Part shown: piece after piece, positions 27,018 through 36,845 of the stretch | Layout: each line of letters starts with the position of its first letter | How positions within the stretch are numbered: the stretch's first letter is position 1 | Assembly (NCBI RefSeq): GCF_003696365.1 | Contig: NZ_RFFM01000002.1 | Location: 186,001 to 250,000, forward strand | DNA: 64,000 bases | Source: Stutzerimonas zhaodongensis | GTDB taxonomy: Bacteria; Pseudomonadota; Gammaproteobacteria; Pseudomonadales; Pseudomonadaceae | Direction: 5' to 3' | Notes under the pieces: model-generated | The model's database searches: none | What the model was told of the DNA's origin: nothing | Seen by the model: only the letters and a program-made list of their open reading frames with translations | Position numbers and translations under genes: made by a program

Positions 27018-28409
27018 ATGACACGCACCGAAACCGACAGCCTTGGCCCAGTGGAAGTACCCGAGCAGGCCTATTGGGGCGCGCAGACCCAACGATCGCT
27101 GATCAACTTCGCCATCGGCGATCAGCGTATGCCACTGGCCGTATGTCACGCGCTGGCACTGATCAAGAAGGCAGCGGCACGCGTCAATGACCGCATCGGC
27201 GATCTGCCACCAGACATCGCACGCCTGATCGAACAGGCCGCCGACGAGATCCTGCATGGCCAGCATGATGACCAGTTCCCTCTCGTGGTCTGGCAGACCG
27301 GTAGCGGGACCCAGAGCAATATGAATGTCAACGAGGTGATCGCCGGCAGAGCCAACGAGCTGGCGGGCGGAACACGCGGCGGCAAGAGCCCGGTACACCC
27401 CAACGACCACGTCAACCGCGCGCAGAGCTCCAATGACTGCTTCCCTACCGCCATGCACATCGCCATCGCGCGCGCTATCCATGACGACCTGTTGCCCGCC
27501 ATCGCTGAACTGTCCGGCGGCATCGCTGAACAAGCGGCTCGCTACGGGCAATTGGTCAAGACCGGTCGCACCCACATGATGGATGCCACCCCGGTCACCT
27601 TCGGCCAGGAGCTGTCGGCATTCGTCGCGCAGCTGGATATCGCTGAACAGGCAATCCGCCATTCGATGCCAGCGGTTTTCGAGCTGGCTCAGGGTGGCAC
27701 CGCGGTGGGCACAGGCCTGAACGCACCGCACGGCTTTGCCGAGGCGATCGCAGCGGAAATGGCAGCGCTCTCCGGCCTGCCGTTCGTCTCCGCGCCGAAC
27801 AAGTTCGCCGCCCTGTCCGGCCATGAGCCGCTGGTCGCACTGCACGGCGCTCTGAAAACCCTGGCCACCGCGCTGATGAAAATTGCCAACGACTTGCGCC
27901 TGCTGGGGTCCGGCCCGCGCGGCGGCTTCGCCGAGGTACGTCTGCCGGCCAACGAGCCGGGCAGCTCGATCATGCCGGGCAAGGTCAATCCGACCCAATG
28001 CGAGGCCCTGTCGATGCTGGCCTGTCAGGTGATGGGCAATGATGTCACGATCGGCTTCGCAGCGAGTCAGGGTCACCTGCAGCTCAACGTGTTCAAGCCG
28101 GTGATCGTGCACAACATGCTGGAGTCAATTCGATTACTGGCCGACGGCTGCCGCAACTTCAACACTCACTGCATCGTCGGGATGGAGCCGGATGCCGACC
28201 GTATGGCCGAACACCTCGAGCGGGGCCTGATGCTGGTCACAGCGCTGAACCCGCACATCGGCTACGACAAGGCTGCCGAGATAGCGAAAAAGGCGTATGG
28301 CGAAGGCACAACATTGCGCGAAGCGGCGTTGTCACTGGGATATCTGACCGACGAAGAGTTCGATCAGTGGGTGCGTCCGGAAACCATGCTGGAGTCCAGT
28401 CGCAGCTGA
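27018..28409 (+). CDS. fumC: Class II fumarate hydratase FumC
   Basis: FumC interconverts fumarate and malate in the TCA cycle without an iron-sulfur cluster, which makes it the oxidant-resistant isozyme. The product has 463 residues, the family's usual size. I see [13 protein letters not shown] near residue 99, [16 protein letters not shown] near 181-196 with the catalytic His, and the superfamily signature [11 protein letters not shown] around 315-325 with the mobile-loop Ser. The ATG at 27018 has GGAG six bases upstream; earlier in-frame TTG/ATG codons (27003, 27006) are less likely. It ends in a bidirectional terminator shared with the convergent thiolase gene. Confidence 0.95.
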   Translation: MTRTETDSLGPVEVPEQAYWGAQTQRSLINFAIGDQRMPLAVCHALALIKKAAARVNDRIGDLPPDIARLIEQAADEILHGQHDDQFPLVVWQTGSGTQSNMNVNEVIAGRANELAGGTRGGKSPVHPNDHVNRAQSSNDCFPTAMHIAIARAIHDDLLPAIAELSGGIAEQAARYGQLVKTGRTHMMDATPVTFGQELSAFVAQLDIAEQAIRHSMPAVFELAQGGTAVGTGLNAPHGFAEAIAAEMAALSGLPFVSAPNKFAALSGHEPLVALHGALKTLATALMKIANDLRLLGSGPRGGFAEVRLPANEPGSSIMPGKVNPTQCEALSMLACQVMGNDVTIGFAASQGHLQLNVFKPVIVHNMLESIRLLADGCRNFNTHCIVGMEPDADRMAEHLERGLMLVTALNPHIGYDKAAEIAKKAYGEGTTLREAALSLGYLTDEEFDQWVRPETMLESSRS

Positions 28410-28512
28410 GGATGAATTTGCTGCTCGTGTCATATATTCGGTGGGCTGGCGCCAACGGACACTTCACCGAAGAGCAACCCATTCGTACTTTGACTGATAT
28501 TCATCAGACATG

Positions 28513-28543
28513 AAAAACCCGCGCCATCTGGCGCGGGTTTTTT
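28513..28543. terminator. Bidirectional intrinsic terminator between fumC and thiolase
   Basis: AAAAACCCGCGCC (28513-28525) pairs with GGCGCGGGTTTTT around ATCT. A T-run is present on the plus side and an A-run before the stem gives one on the minus side. It serves both convergent genes. Confidence 0.92.
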
Positions 28544-28564
28544 AGTCGGGCCTGCGACGACTGA

Positions 28565-29749
28565 TCAACGCACCGCTTCGAACAGTCCGGAAGCACCCAT
28601 CCCGCCACCGACGCACATGGTCACCACGCCATAGCGCAGATTACGCCGCTGCAGTTCGCGAACCAGATGGCCCGCTGTGCGTGAGCCGGTCATGCCGAAC
28701 GGGTGCCCGATGGAAATCGAGCCACCGTTGACGTTGAATTTCTCGTTGTCGATTTCCAGCGTATCGCGGCAGTAAAGGCACTGCGAGGCGAAGGCTTCGT
28801 TGAGCTCCCAGAGATCGATGTCGCTGACCTGCAGCCCGCGGGCCTTGAGCAGGCGCGGAACTGAGAACACCGGGCCTATGCCCATTTCTTCCGGCTCGCA
28901 GCCGGCGACGGTGAAACCACGAAAGAAGGCCCGTGGCTTAAGGCCAAGTTCGAGCGCCTTGTCCAAGCTCATCACCAGCGTCATCGAAGCGCCGTCCGAC
29001 AGTTGCGAGGCGTTGCCGGCAGTCACGGAGCCGTCATCGGCAAACACCGGCTTGAGCCCGGACAGGCTTTCAAGGGTAGTGTCGGGACGATTGCAATCGT
29101 CACGATCGACCACACCCTCATGCTCGGTGCGCTCGCCGGTGTTCTTGTCTTCGGTGAAGTAGCGGACGTTCATCGGCACGATTTCGTCCTGGAAAAGCCC
29201 CTCAGCCTGAGCGCGTGCGGTGCGCTGCTGGCTTTGCAGCGAATAGATGTCCTGCTGCTCGCGGGTCACGTTGTAACGGCGGGCAACCAGCTCGGCGGTC
29301 TGTCCCATGCTGTGGTACAGCCCCGGAACACGCTCTTGCAGGATCGGGTTGAAGAGGTTGTCGCTGTTGCGGCTCTTGGCCGTCATGGTGATGGACTCGA
29401 CACCACCAGCGACGATAATGTCGCTGCAACCGGACGCGATCTGATTGGCCGCAATAGCGATGGACTGCAGGCCGGACGAGCAGAAACGGTTTAGAGTCAT
29501 GCCCGCACACTGGATCCCCAGGTTCGACAGCACCGCAACGTTACGGCCGATGTTGTAACCCTGCGCACCTTCGTTGGAGCCGGCACCGACGATGCAGTCC
29601 TCGACCAGTTTCGGATCGAGGTTGTTGCGCGACAGCAGCGCGTTCACGCAATGGGCCGCCATGTCGTCAGGGCGGGTCATGTTGAACTTGCCGCGGAAGG
29701 ACTTGGCCAGGCCGGTCCGTACGCTGTCGACGATCACTACTTCACGCAT
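28565..29749 (-). CDS. Thiolase (acetyl-CoA C-acyltransferase)
   Basis: This is a 394-residue thiolase II-type enzyme that condenses or cleaves (3-keto)acyl-CoA. It has the N-terminal REVVIVDSVRTGLAKSF, the nucleophile loop NRFCSSGLQSI with the acyl-accepting Cys near residue 88, NGGSISIGHPFGMTGSR with its active-site His, and the C-terminal CVGGGMGASGLFE with the second catalytic Cys. All catalytic residues are present. No partner hydratase/dehydrogenase gene is adjacent, so it could serve beta-oxidation or acetoacetyl-CoA metabolism. The ATG at 29749 has TGAGGT 5-10 bases upstream; the frame reaching 29848 is ignored. Confidence 0.9.
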   Translation of the reverse strand: MREVVIVDSVRTGLAKSFRGKFNMTRPDDMAAHCVNALLSRNNLDPKLVEDCIVGAGSNEGAQGYNIGRNVAVLSNLGIQCAGMTLNRFCSSGLQSIAIAANQIASGCSDIIVAGGVESITMTAKSRNSDNLFNPILQERVPGLYHSMGQTAELVARRYNVTREQQDIYSLQSQQRTARAQAEGLFQDEIVPMNVRYFTEDKNTGERTEHEGVVDRDDCNRPDTTLESLSGLKPVFADDGSVTAGNASQLSDGASMTLVMSLDKALELGLKPRAFFRGFTVAGCEPEEMGIGPVFSVPRLLKARGLQVSDIDLWELNEAFASQCLYCRDTLEIDNEKFNVNGGSISIGHPFGMTGSRTAGHLVRELQRRNLRYGVVTMCVGGGMGASGLFEAVR

Positions 29750-29892
29750 GGCATACCTCAAATGATTGTGCAGGCCGCTCTGGGTGCGACCCGCCTGTTG
29801 GCGATGTCCCGAGCATAGTTCCTGCGTTTCGGCCAAGGCGACGAACATTCAGCAGGGATATGGGCGGCCATCGTTTGCCAGCCTGGCGCATT

Positions 29893-31374
29893 TCAGCCGA
29901 TGGCCGCCTCCAGCGCCTCGTTCAGCGTTCGCAGCACCTTCACACGGGCGAATCGCTTGTCGTTTGCTTCGATCAGGGTCCAGGGCGCGATCTCGGTACT
30001 GGTGCGATCCACCATGTCCGCCACGGCGTGCCCGTAGTCGTCCCACTTCTCCCGGTTGCGCCAGTCTTCCTCGGTGATCTTGAAACGCTTGTGCGGCGTA
30101 TCCTCGCGCTCCTTGAAACGCTCCAGCTGCGTCTCTTTATCGATCGACAGCCAGAACTTGACGACCACAACACCTGCATCGACGAGCTGCTCCTCGAACT
30201 CGTTGATTTCGGTATAGGCGCGCAGCCATTCATCTGGTGAGCAGAAGCCTTCTACCCGCTCCACCAGGACGCGGCCATACCATGAACGATCGAATATGGT
30301 GAACTGGCCGCGCGCCGGTACGCTACGCCAGAACCGCCACAGCCATGGCTGTGCGAGCTCGTCTTCACTGGGCGCGGCGATCTGTACCGTGCGATACAAG
30401 CGTGGATCCAGCGCGCCGGTCACACGGCGAATTGCACTGCCCTTGCCCGCTGCGTCGTGCCCTTCGAACAGCGCCAGCACGCCACGTTTGCGCAGACGTG
30501 GATCACGCAACAACTGCGAAAGGCGCGCCTGCTCCTGAGTCAGCTGCTCCTTGTACTCGTCTTTGCTGAGCTTTTGCTCCATGTCGAGGCTTCCAAGCAG
30601 GCTCAGCCGATCCAGATTCAACTCCACTGGCGCGGTGTGGGGCTGCGAGGGCTGCTGATCGGCCGCGTCCAGCGCTGCGTTGAGCCCTTCGAGCAACAGG
30701 CGGCCAGCGGTCAGACTGCGATAGCGCTCGTCATGGCCTTCGATCACATACCAGGGGGCGAAATCGCGGCTGCTGCGACGCAGGATCAGCTCGCCATAAC
30801 GCACGAACTTGTCGTAGGTCTTCGACTGCTGCCAATCCAGCGGACTGATACGCCAGCTATGCAGCGGATCATCCTTGAGCGAATCGAGCCGCTGCAGCAT
30901 GCGGTCCTTGGACAGGTGAAACCAGAACTTGAAGATCAGCGTCCCTTCGGCACACAGCATTCGTTCGAACCGCTGCGCACGGTCGATGGCCAGTTCGAGC
31001 TCAGCCTTCTTGATGCGCCCATGGACCCGGTCCTGCAGCATCTTGCTGTACCAATTACCGAAAAAGATGCCCGTCTGCCCCTTGGGGCGCAGCCTGCGCC
31101 AGTAACGCCAGGCAGGCGGGTGGGACAGTTCCTCATCGGTCGGTACATCGAAACTGTCCACCCGGATCAACCGGGGGTCCATCCATTCGTTGAGCTGCTT
31201 GATCGTCTCGCCCTTGCCCGCGCCTTCGATGCCGTTGATGAGGATCAGCACCGGAAACCGAGCCTGCTCGCGCAGACGATATTGGGCCTGAAGCAGCGCT
31301 TCGCGCAGAACGGGCTCTTCGTCTTTATAAGTCGCCTTATCGATGGTGTGGCCGATTTCCGCGGATTCGAACAT
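29893..31374 (-). CDS. pap: Polyphosphate:AMP phosphotransferase (two-domain PPK2)
   Basis: It uses polyphosphate to phosphorylate AMP to ADP, linking polyphosphate to the nucleotide pool. The 493-residue product is a tandem of two PPK2 domains. The first has Walker A INGIEGAGKGETIK (near 43-56), and the second EGHDAAGKGSAIRR in the right half. Lid and Walker B-like stretches (WMDPRLIRVDSFDVPTDEE; ALDPRLYRTVQIAAPSEDE) occur once in each. Two-domain PPK2 proteins are the AMP-phosphorylating class. GGAG lies seven bases before the ATG at 31374. It is divergent from mnmC with a 184-bp gap. Confidence 0.93.
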   Translation of the reverse strand: MFESAEIGHTIDKATYKDEEPVLREALLQAQYRLREQARFPVLILINGIEGAGKGETIKQLNEWMDPRLIRVDSFDVPTDEELSHPPAWRYWRRLRPKGQTGIFFGNWYSKMLQDRVHGRIKKAELELAIDRAQRFERMLCAEGTLIFKFWFHLSKDRMLQRLDSLKDDPLHSWRISPLDWQQSKTYDKFVRYGELILRRSSRDFAPWYVIEGHDERYRSLTAGRLLLEGLNAALDAADQQPSQPHTAPVELNLDRLSLLGSLDMEQKLSKDEYKEQLTQEQARLSQLLRDPRLRKRGVLALFEGHDAAGKGSAIRRVTGALDPRLYRTVQIAAPSEDELAQPWLWRFWRSVPARGQFTIFDRSWYGRVLVERVEGFCSPDEWLRAYTEINEFEEQLVDAGVVVVKFWLSIDKETQLERFKEREDTPHKRFKITEEDWRNREKWDDYGHAVADMVDRTSTEIAPWTLIEANDKRFARVKVLRTLNEALEAAIG

Positions 31375-31558
31375 CGTTTTCTCCATAAAGGGATGCTGCT
31401 ATGGACCCTAACAGGCGTCGCTATAGAGATGTTGCTGGTCAGACGGTACGTCCGAGCGTAGCGCAAGGGTCAACTCACTTATGAATGCGACAAAGCGCGC
31501 CCGCAGCAGGTTTCCCGCTGCTGCTAGAATCGCTTCCCCTTCACCCCAGGAAACGTCG

Positions 31559-33532
31559 ATGCCCGCCCCGATCGCCCCCGGTTTTCAGCAAGCAGAACTC
31601 GAGTGGGACGAAAACGACCAGCCACAGTCACGGCTGTACGGCGATGTCTACTTTTCACGCGGCTCCGGTATGGCAGAAACCACGCATGTGTTTCTGCAGC
31701 CGAGCCAGCTTGCCGAACGTTTCGCCGCCCTTGGTGCGAACGAGCGCCTGGTCATAGGTGAAACGGGGTTCGGCACCGGCCTGAACTTTCTTTGCGCGTG
31801 GGCGCTGTTCGAGCGCAGCGCGCCTACGCTAGCCAGTCTGCATTTCATCAGCGTTGAAAAGCATCCGCTCAGTCATGCCGACCTGCAACGTGCGTTAGCC
31901 CTGTGGCCAGAGCTGCAACCTCACGCGCATCAGCTGCTTGACCAATACGTGGCTATCAACCCCGGGTTTCAGCAGTTCCGCTTCGGACGAGTAGCGCTGA
32001 CGCTATTGGTGGGCGACGCGCTCGATCAACTGACGAGCCTGGACGCCCGGATCGACGCGTGGTTTCTCGATGGTTTCGCACCGGCGAAAAATCCGGAAAT
32101 GTGGCAACCCGAACTTTTCAATCAGCTGGCGCGGCTGTCTGCGCCAGGCGCAACGCTCGCCACCTTCACCAGCGCTGGCGACGTGCGGCGCGCGCTCAAG
32201 GATGCGGGCTTTACCGTAAAGCGGATTCCAGGCTTCGGTCATAAATGGGAAAGCCTTAAGGGACAATTCATCGGCACGGCGGGCGAACAGACCAAACCAT
32301 GGTTCGCGCGTCCATCGCACCAACCGAAACAGCGTAGAGCATTGGTCATCGGCGCCGGACTGGCCGGCTGCGCCAGTGCAGCAAGCCTGGCTGCGCGTGG
32401 TTGGAACGTCACTTTGCTGGAACGACACGAGGCGATCGCCCGGGAAGGCTCCGGCAACCCTCAGGGCGTGCTTTACCTGAAACTTTCCGCACATGGCACA
32501 GCGCTGTCTCAGCTCGTGACCAGTGGCTTTGGCTACACCCGTCGACTGCTGCGCAACCTGCAACAGGGCCAGGACTGGGATGCCTGCGGTGTCTTGCAGA
32601 TCGCCTTCGATGCAAAGGAGGCCTCGCGCCAGGCCGCGCTTGCTGAAGCATTTCCGGCCACCTTGCTACGCGCCGTCGAACGCGATGAAGCTGAACAGCT
32701 GGCAGGCGTCGTGCTGGATAACGGAGGAATGTTCTATCCGGATGCAGGATGGGCACATCCACCAGCGCTGTGCCGCTGGCTGATCGAACGGCCGGGCATC
32801 GAACTGTTACGGCATCGACATCCGCTCGAGCTACGCCGCGCAGGCGGCAACTGGCAAGCGCTGGCGGAGAACGAAATACTGGCCGAAGCGCCAGTCGTGA
32901 TCCTTGCAGGCGCCGCCGACGTTTCGCAATTCAGCCAAAGCGCCTGGCTGCCGCTCAAACGCATCCGTGGCCAGATCACCGGGCTACCTACTACCAAGCA
33001 GAGCGCCGCACTACGCACTGTGCTCTGTGCCAAGGGTTATGTTGCACCCTCGCGTGATGGCCTGCATACGCTGGGCGCCAGTTTCAATTTTGCCGAGAGC
33101 GATCCCGCTGCAAGCGCAGCGGAGCATCGCGCCAATCTGGACATGCTCAAAGAGATTTCCGGGGACCTGTATCAGCGTCTGAATGCCGACAAGGATCATC
33201 TCGACGATCTTCTCGGGCGTGTCGCATTTCGCTGCACCAGCCCGGACTACCTGCCAATCATCGGACCGCTGGCCGATCCCGAGCGCTTCGCCAGCGATTA
33301 CGCTGTATTGGCAAAAGACGCGCGGCAGATACCGCAGACGCCTTGCACCTGGTTGGACGGACTCTACGTCAACACCGCCCATGGCTCCCGCGGCTTGATC
33401 ACTGCCCCGCTGTCCGGCGAACTGCTGGCCGCATGGCTCGACGACGCGCCTCTGCCAGTTCCTCGCGCCATCGCCGAGGCTTGTCACCCGAACCGCTTCC
33501 TCTTGCGCAAGCTCATCCGCCGTACAGAGTAA
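31559..33532 (+). CDS. mnmC: Bifunctional tRNA modification enzyme MnmC
   Basis: MnmC finishes the mnm5s2U34 wobble modification. The C-terminal oxidase removes the carboxymethyl group and the N-terminal methyltransferase adds the methyl. The 657-residue product contains the SAM-binding loop GETGFGTGLNFL near residues 66-77 and the DAWFLDGFAPAKNPEMW segment of the methyltransferase. The FAD dinucleotide fold VIGAGLAGCASAASLAARGW starts near 262, and the C terminus has NTAHGSRGLITAPLSGE. Both domains appear intact. The ATG at 31559 has AGGA upstream; the frame from 31481 adds 26 residues not seen in relatives. Confidence 0.94.
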   Translation: MPAPIAPGFQQAELEWDENDQPQSRLYGDVYFSRGSGMAETTHVFLQPSQLAERFAALGANERLVIGETGFGTGLNFLCAWALFERSAPTLASLHFISVEKHPLSHADLQRALALWPELQPHAHQLLDQYVAINPGFQQFRFGRVALTLLVGDALDQLTSLDARIDAWFLDGFAPAKNPEMWQPELFNQLARLSAPGATLATFTSAGDVRRALKDAGFTVKRIPGFGHKWESLKGQFIGTAGEQTKPWFARPSHQPKQRRALVIGAGLAGCASAASLAARGWNVTLLERHEAIAREGSGNPQGVLYLKLSAHGTALSQLVTSGFGYTRRLLRNLQQGQDWDACGVLQIAFDAKEASRQAALAEAFPATLLRAVERDEAEQLAGVVLDNGGMFYPDAGWAHPPALCRWLIERPGIELLRHRHPLELRRAGGNWQALAENEILAEAPVVILAGAADVSQFSQSAWLPLKRIRGQITGLPTTKQSAALRTVLCAKGYVAPSRDGLHTLGASFNFAESDPAASAAEHRANLDMLKEISGDLYQRLNADKDHLDDLLGRVAFRCTSPDYLPIIGPLADPERFASDYAVLAKDARQIPQTPCTWLDGLYVNTAHGSRGLITAPLSGELLAAWLDDAPLPVPRAIAEACHPNRFLLRKLIRRTE

Positions 33533-33586
33533 TTAGCTACCGCAGCGCTGCAGCGGGTTGAGCACTGGCACGCAGCCAACGCTACT

Positions 33587-33826
33587 TCAACGCCGGCGAA
33601 AGGGTTCGTCCCAGAACGGGCGGTTCACTTCCGGCTCGATGTCCGCCCGGCTCAGGCCGATGTCCTTGAGCGCTTCGTCACTGAGCGCGGCCAGTTGCTG
33701 GCGTTGACGGTGCAGCGCATGCCACCGCTGGATCTGCTGCATCATCCTGCGCGCTACAGAGACCAGCGATAGACGACTGTTTTGAGTTGAGTATCCGACT
33801 TTGAAAGACTCTGCATGGCTTTTCAT
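33587..33826 (-). CDS. DUF1127 small protein
   Basis: This is a basic 79-residue protein whose C-terminal half is the DUF1127 domain: RMMQQIQRWHALHRQRQQLAALSDEALKDIGLSRADIEPE. Similar short Arg-rich proteins elsewhere bind RNA or take part in phosphate and carbon control, but no role is known here. The ATG at 33826 follows a near-perfect AGGAGGTG site, stronger than any neighbour's, so it is probably highly translated. The annotated frame to 33985 would overlap the divergent LysR gene and is rejected. The 96-bp divergent gap suggests the LysR protein may control it. Confidence 0.88.
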   Translation of the reverse strand: MKSHAESFKVGYSTQNSRLSLVSVARRMMQQIQRWHALHRQRQQLAALSDEALKDIGLSRADIEPEVNRPFWDEPFRRR

Positions 33827-33922
33827 CTGTACACCTCCTGGTGGGGATGGCGTCAGTTTCTGCCTGGCCTTATGATCAATCCAACGAATGTTTCTGATGG
33901 TGTCCATCTCGGAGATTGATGA

Positions 33923-34777
33923 ATGGCTAACTACCCCAGCATTGATGCAGAGCTGCTGCGCAGCTTCGTCGCGATCGCGGATCACGGCGGTTTCACCCGT
34001 GCTGCAGAAGCGGTGAATCGCACTCAGTCAGCCATCAGCATGCAGATGAAACGGCTGGAGGAAGACGTCCTTCAGCGCTCGGTGTTCGAACGCGACGGTC
34101 GGCAGGTCCGCCTCACGCCAGAGGGACAAATCCTGCTCGGCTACGCGCGGCGAATCCTCAAGCTGCACGGTGAAGTGCTAACTACGTTGCGAGAACCACA
34201 CATGGTCGGTTCCGTGCGCATCGGCACGCCGGACGATTATGTGATGCGCTTCCTCCCGGGCATCCTTTCGCGATTCGCCCAGGCATACCCACTGGTACAA
34301 GTTGAGGTGCATTGCGAGCCCTCCTATCAGCTGTTGCAGCGGCGTGACCTGGACCTGTCCATCGTGACCCGGGAGCCAGGCACCGAGATCGGCCAGCTGC
34401 TGCGCCGGGAGCGTTTCGTATGGGCCGAGGCACCGGGCTTCAATACCCATGAGCAGCGCCCGATGCCGCTGGCGATGTTCAATACCGAGTGCTTCTGTCG
34501 GGCTTGGGCTTGCAATGCACTGGACAGCCTGGAGATCCCTTATCGGGTCGCCTATACCAGCCCGAGTCTCTCGGCGCTGATGGCCGTAGTGAGCGCAGGC
34601 CTGGCAGTTACGGCGCAGCTGCAAAGCCTGGTCACTGCGGATATGCGCTTGCTTGGGGAAGCCGAGGGCATGCCGGAACTGCCAATGAGCAGCATCGTCC
34701 TGCTGCGCAGCGAACGGAACCAGTCGCAGGTCAGCGAGACCTTGGCAGAACACATCGTTGAGGGTTTCCGGCTGTAA
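33923..34777 (+). CDS. LysR-family transcriptional regulator
   Basis: The product has 284 residues. The N-terminal HTH (about residues 6-65) contains FTRAAEAVNRTQSAISMQMKRLEEDV, and the substrate-binding domain begins VGSVRIGTPDDYVMRFLP near 93. Its place between the DUF1127 gene (divergent) and the NAGGN osmolyte operon (downstream, same strand, 234 bp away) matches the P. aeruginosa PA3457-PA3461 order as I recall it. Control of either neighbour is only an inference. The ligand is unknown. Confidence 0.87.
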   Translation: MANYPSIDAELLRSFVAIADHGGFTRAAEAVNRTQSAISMQMKRLEEDVLQRSVFERDGRQVRLTPEGQILLGYARRILKLHGEVLTTLREPHMVGSVRIGTPDDYVMRFLPGILSRFAQAYPLVQVEVHCEPSYQLLQRRDLDLSIVTREPGTEIGQLLRRERFVWAEAPGFNTHEQRPMPLAMFNTECFCRAWACNALDSLEIPYRVAYTSPSLSALMAVVSAGLAVTAQLQSLVTADMRLLGEAEGMPELPMSSIVLLRSERNQSQVSETLAEHIVEGFRL

Positions 34778-34953
34778 TTTCGTGACTGCTGCGGCGCAGG
34801 AGGACGTGATTTGGCAGCTCTGCAAAATCCCTGCATCACGCAATAGCGCCGCGTTCATGCCATGCCATGTGTAGTAGCTGTGGCAACGTATCAGGTGTTA
34901 CTTGCACCTGCCTAACCGACGACCCAGAGCACCGAACACTGGTCAATTATCGT

Positions 34954-34981
34954 GAACTTCGCGGTCCAGCAGCCGGTCACA
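34954..34981 (+). promoter_or_regulatory. AlgU (sigma-22)-like promoter of the NAGGN operon
   Basis: GAACTT (34954-34959), a 17-bp spacer, then TCACA (34977-34981) fit the ECF sigma-E/AlgU form GAACTT-N16/17-TCnnA. Transcription would begin about 20 bases before the asnO ATG, leaving room for its AAGGA site. AlgU responds to envelope and osmotic stress, which fits an osmoprotectant operon. Confidence 0.45.
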
Positions 34982-35011
34982 CTCCCCAACGGCTAAACCG
35001 GTAAGGATCTT

Positions 35012-36784
35012 ATGTGTGGCATAGCTGGCGAACTTCGCTTTGACAATCAATCGGCCGATCTGGCAGCGGTTGAACGTATCACCCAATCCCTGACTTCTCG
35101 TGGCCCTGACGCCTGTGGCTTCAATAGCCAAGGCCCCGTGGCACTCGGTCACCGACGTCTGAAAATCATGGATCTGTGCGAGGCCTCCGGCCAGCCGATG
35201 ATCGACTCTGCGCTGGGCCTTTCAATGGTCTTCAACGGCGCGATCTACAACTACCCTGAGTTGCGCGCCGAGCTCGAAGCGCTGGGTTATAGCTTTTTCT
35301 CCGGCGGTGACACCGAGGTGCTGCTAAAAGGCTTCCATGCCTGGGGCGAAGCCTTGCTGCCGCGCCTCAACGGCATGTTCGCCTTTGCCATCTGGCAACG
35401 CGATGTGCAGGAACTGTTCATCGCCCGCGACCGTCTCGGCATCAAGCCGCTGTACCTGTCCAAGACGGGAGATCGCCTGCGCTTCGCCTCGACGCTCCCT
35501 GCCCTGCTCAAGGGCGGCGATATCGCCGGCGTGCTGAATCCGGTGGCGCTGAACCATTACATGAGCTTTCACGCAGTCGTACCGGCGCCGGATACGCTCA
35601 TTGCAGGTATCGAGAAGCTGCCGCCAGGCACCTTCATGCGTGTCGATGCCAGCGGCAAGGCCAGCCAGCATCGCTGGTGGACCTTGGAGTTCGGCGCCTC
35701 GGAAGATGAACAGCGATACAGCTTCGAAGATTGGCAGGAACGTACCCTCACGACGCTGCGCCAGTCCGTTGCACTGCGCCAGCGCGCAGCGGTCGATGTG
35801 GGCGTTCTGCTATCCGGCGGCGTTGATTCCAGCCTGCTGGTCGGCCTGCTACGCGAAGCGGGTGCGGCTGACAACCTGCTGACATTCTCGATTGGCTTCG
35901 AGGATGCCGGCGGCGAGCGTGGTGATGAATTCAAGTATTCGGACCTCATAGCCCAGCATTACCAGACGCGCCACCACCAGCTGCGCATCCAGGAGAAGGA
36001 AATTCTCGAACAGCTCCCTGCCGCGTTCCGCGCGATGAGCGAGCCGATGGTCAGCCACGATTGCATCGCGTTCTATCTACTGTCGCGTGAGGTGTCGAAA
36101 CACTGCAAGGTGGTCCAGAGCGGCCAAGGTGCCGACGAGCTTTTCGCCGGCTATCACTGGTATCCCCAAGTGGATGGCGCGGATGATCCCGTCGCTGCTT
36201 ACCTGAAAGCTTTCCGCGACCGCAGCTACGAGGAATACGCCGAGACCGTGCAGCAGCAATGGGTCAAGGGCGACTTCTCAGGCGACTTCGTGCGTCAGCA
36301 CTTTGCCCAGCCTGGCGCCGACGCGGCGGTGGACAAAGCACTGCGGATCGATAGCACCGTGATGTTGGTGGACGACCCGGTCAAGCGCGTCGACAACATG
36401 ACCATGGCCTGGGGGCTTGAAGCGCGGGTGCCATTCCTCGATCACAACGTGGCCGAGCTATCGGCGAAGATTCCAGCCAAGTACAAACTGCCGGATGGCG
36501 GCAAATACGTGCTCAAGGAAGCCGCGCGCAAGGTCATCCCGGCGGCCGTCATCGACCGTCCAAAAGGTTATTTCCCCGTGCCGGGGCTCAAGCACCTGCA
36601 GGGCAACACTCTGAACTGGGTGCGTGAAATGCTGACCGACCCTAGCCAGGACCGTGGGCTTTACAACCCCGCCATGCTGGACAAGCTGCTCAACGACCCG
36701 GAAGGCCAATTGACGCCGCTGCGCGGCTCCAAACTCTGGCAGCTGGCTGCCGTGAACCTGTGGCTGAGTGAACAGGGTCTTTAA
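35012..36784 (+). CDS. asnO: N-acetylglutaminylglutamine amidotransferase
   Basis: This is an asparagine-synthetase-like enzyme of 590 residues that amidates N-acetylglutaminylglutamine to the osmoprotectant NAGGN. The N-terminal class II glutaminase begins MCGIAGE with nucleophile Cys2 and continues LTSRGPDACG and MVFNGAIYNYPELR. The C-terminal synthetase has the PP-loop LLSGGVDSSLL (near residue 268) and VVQSGQGADELFAGYHW. It is first in a three-gene set with the dipeptide synthetase and an M42 peptidase, as in Sinorhizobium (asnO-ngg) and P. aeruginosa. AAGGA lies 8 bases before the ATG, and an AlgU-like promoter precedes it. Confidence 0.93.
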   Translation: MCGIAGELRFDNQSADLAAVERITQSLTSRGPDACGFNSQGPVALGHRRLKIMDLCEASGQPMIDSALGLSMVFNGAIYNYPELRAELEALGYSFFSGGDTEVLLKGFHAWGEALLPRLNGMFAFAIWQRDVQELFIARDRLGIKPLYLSKTGDRLRFASTLPALLKGGDIAGVLNPVALNHYMSFHAVVPAPDTLIAGIEKLPPGTFMRVDASGKASQHRWWTLEFGASEDEQRYSFEDWQERTLTTLRQSVALRQRAAVDVGVLLSGGVDSSLLVGLLREAGAADNLLTFSIGFEDAGGERGDEFKYSDLIAQHYQTRHHQLRIQEKEILEQLPAAFRAMSEPMVSHDCIAFYLLSREVSKHCKVVQSGQGADELFAGYHWYPQVDGADDPVAAYLKAFRDRSYEEYAETVQQQWVKGDFSGDFVRQHFAQPGADAAVDKALRIDSTVMLVDDPVKRVDNMTMAWGLEARVPFLDHNVAELSAKIPAKYKLPDGGKYVLKEAARKVIPAAVIDRPKGYFPVPGLKHLQGNTLNWVREMLTDPSQDRGLYNPAMLDKLLNDPEGQLTPLRGSKLWQLAAVNLWLSEQGL

Positions 36785-36845
36785 GAATTCGCTCGTGGCG
36801 GGAGGTGGTTAGCACTCCGCCATGACCAGATCCAAGGAATTCATC

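Noticed and set aside
27000..28112. 370-residue minus-strand frame opposite fumC
   Set aside because: It is a shadow of fumC, with His/Gln/Arg-rich composition and no family resemblance.
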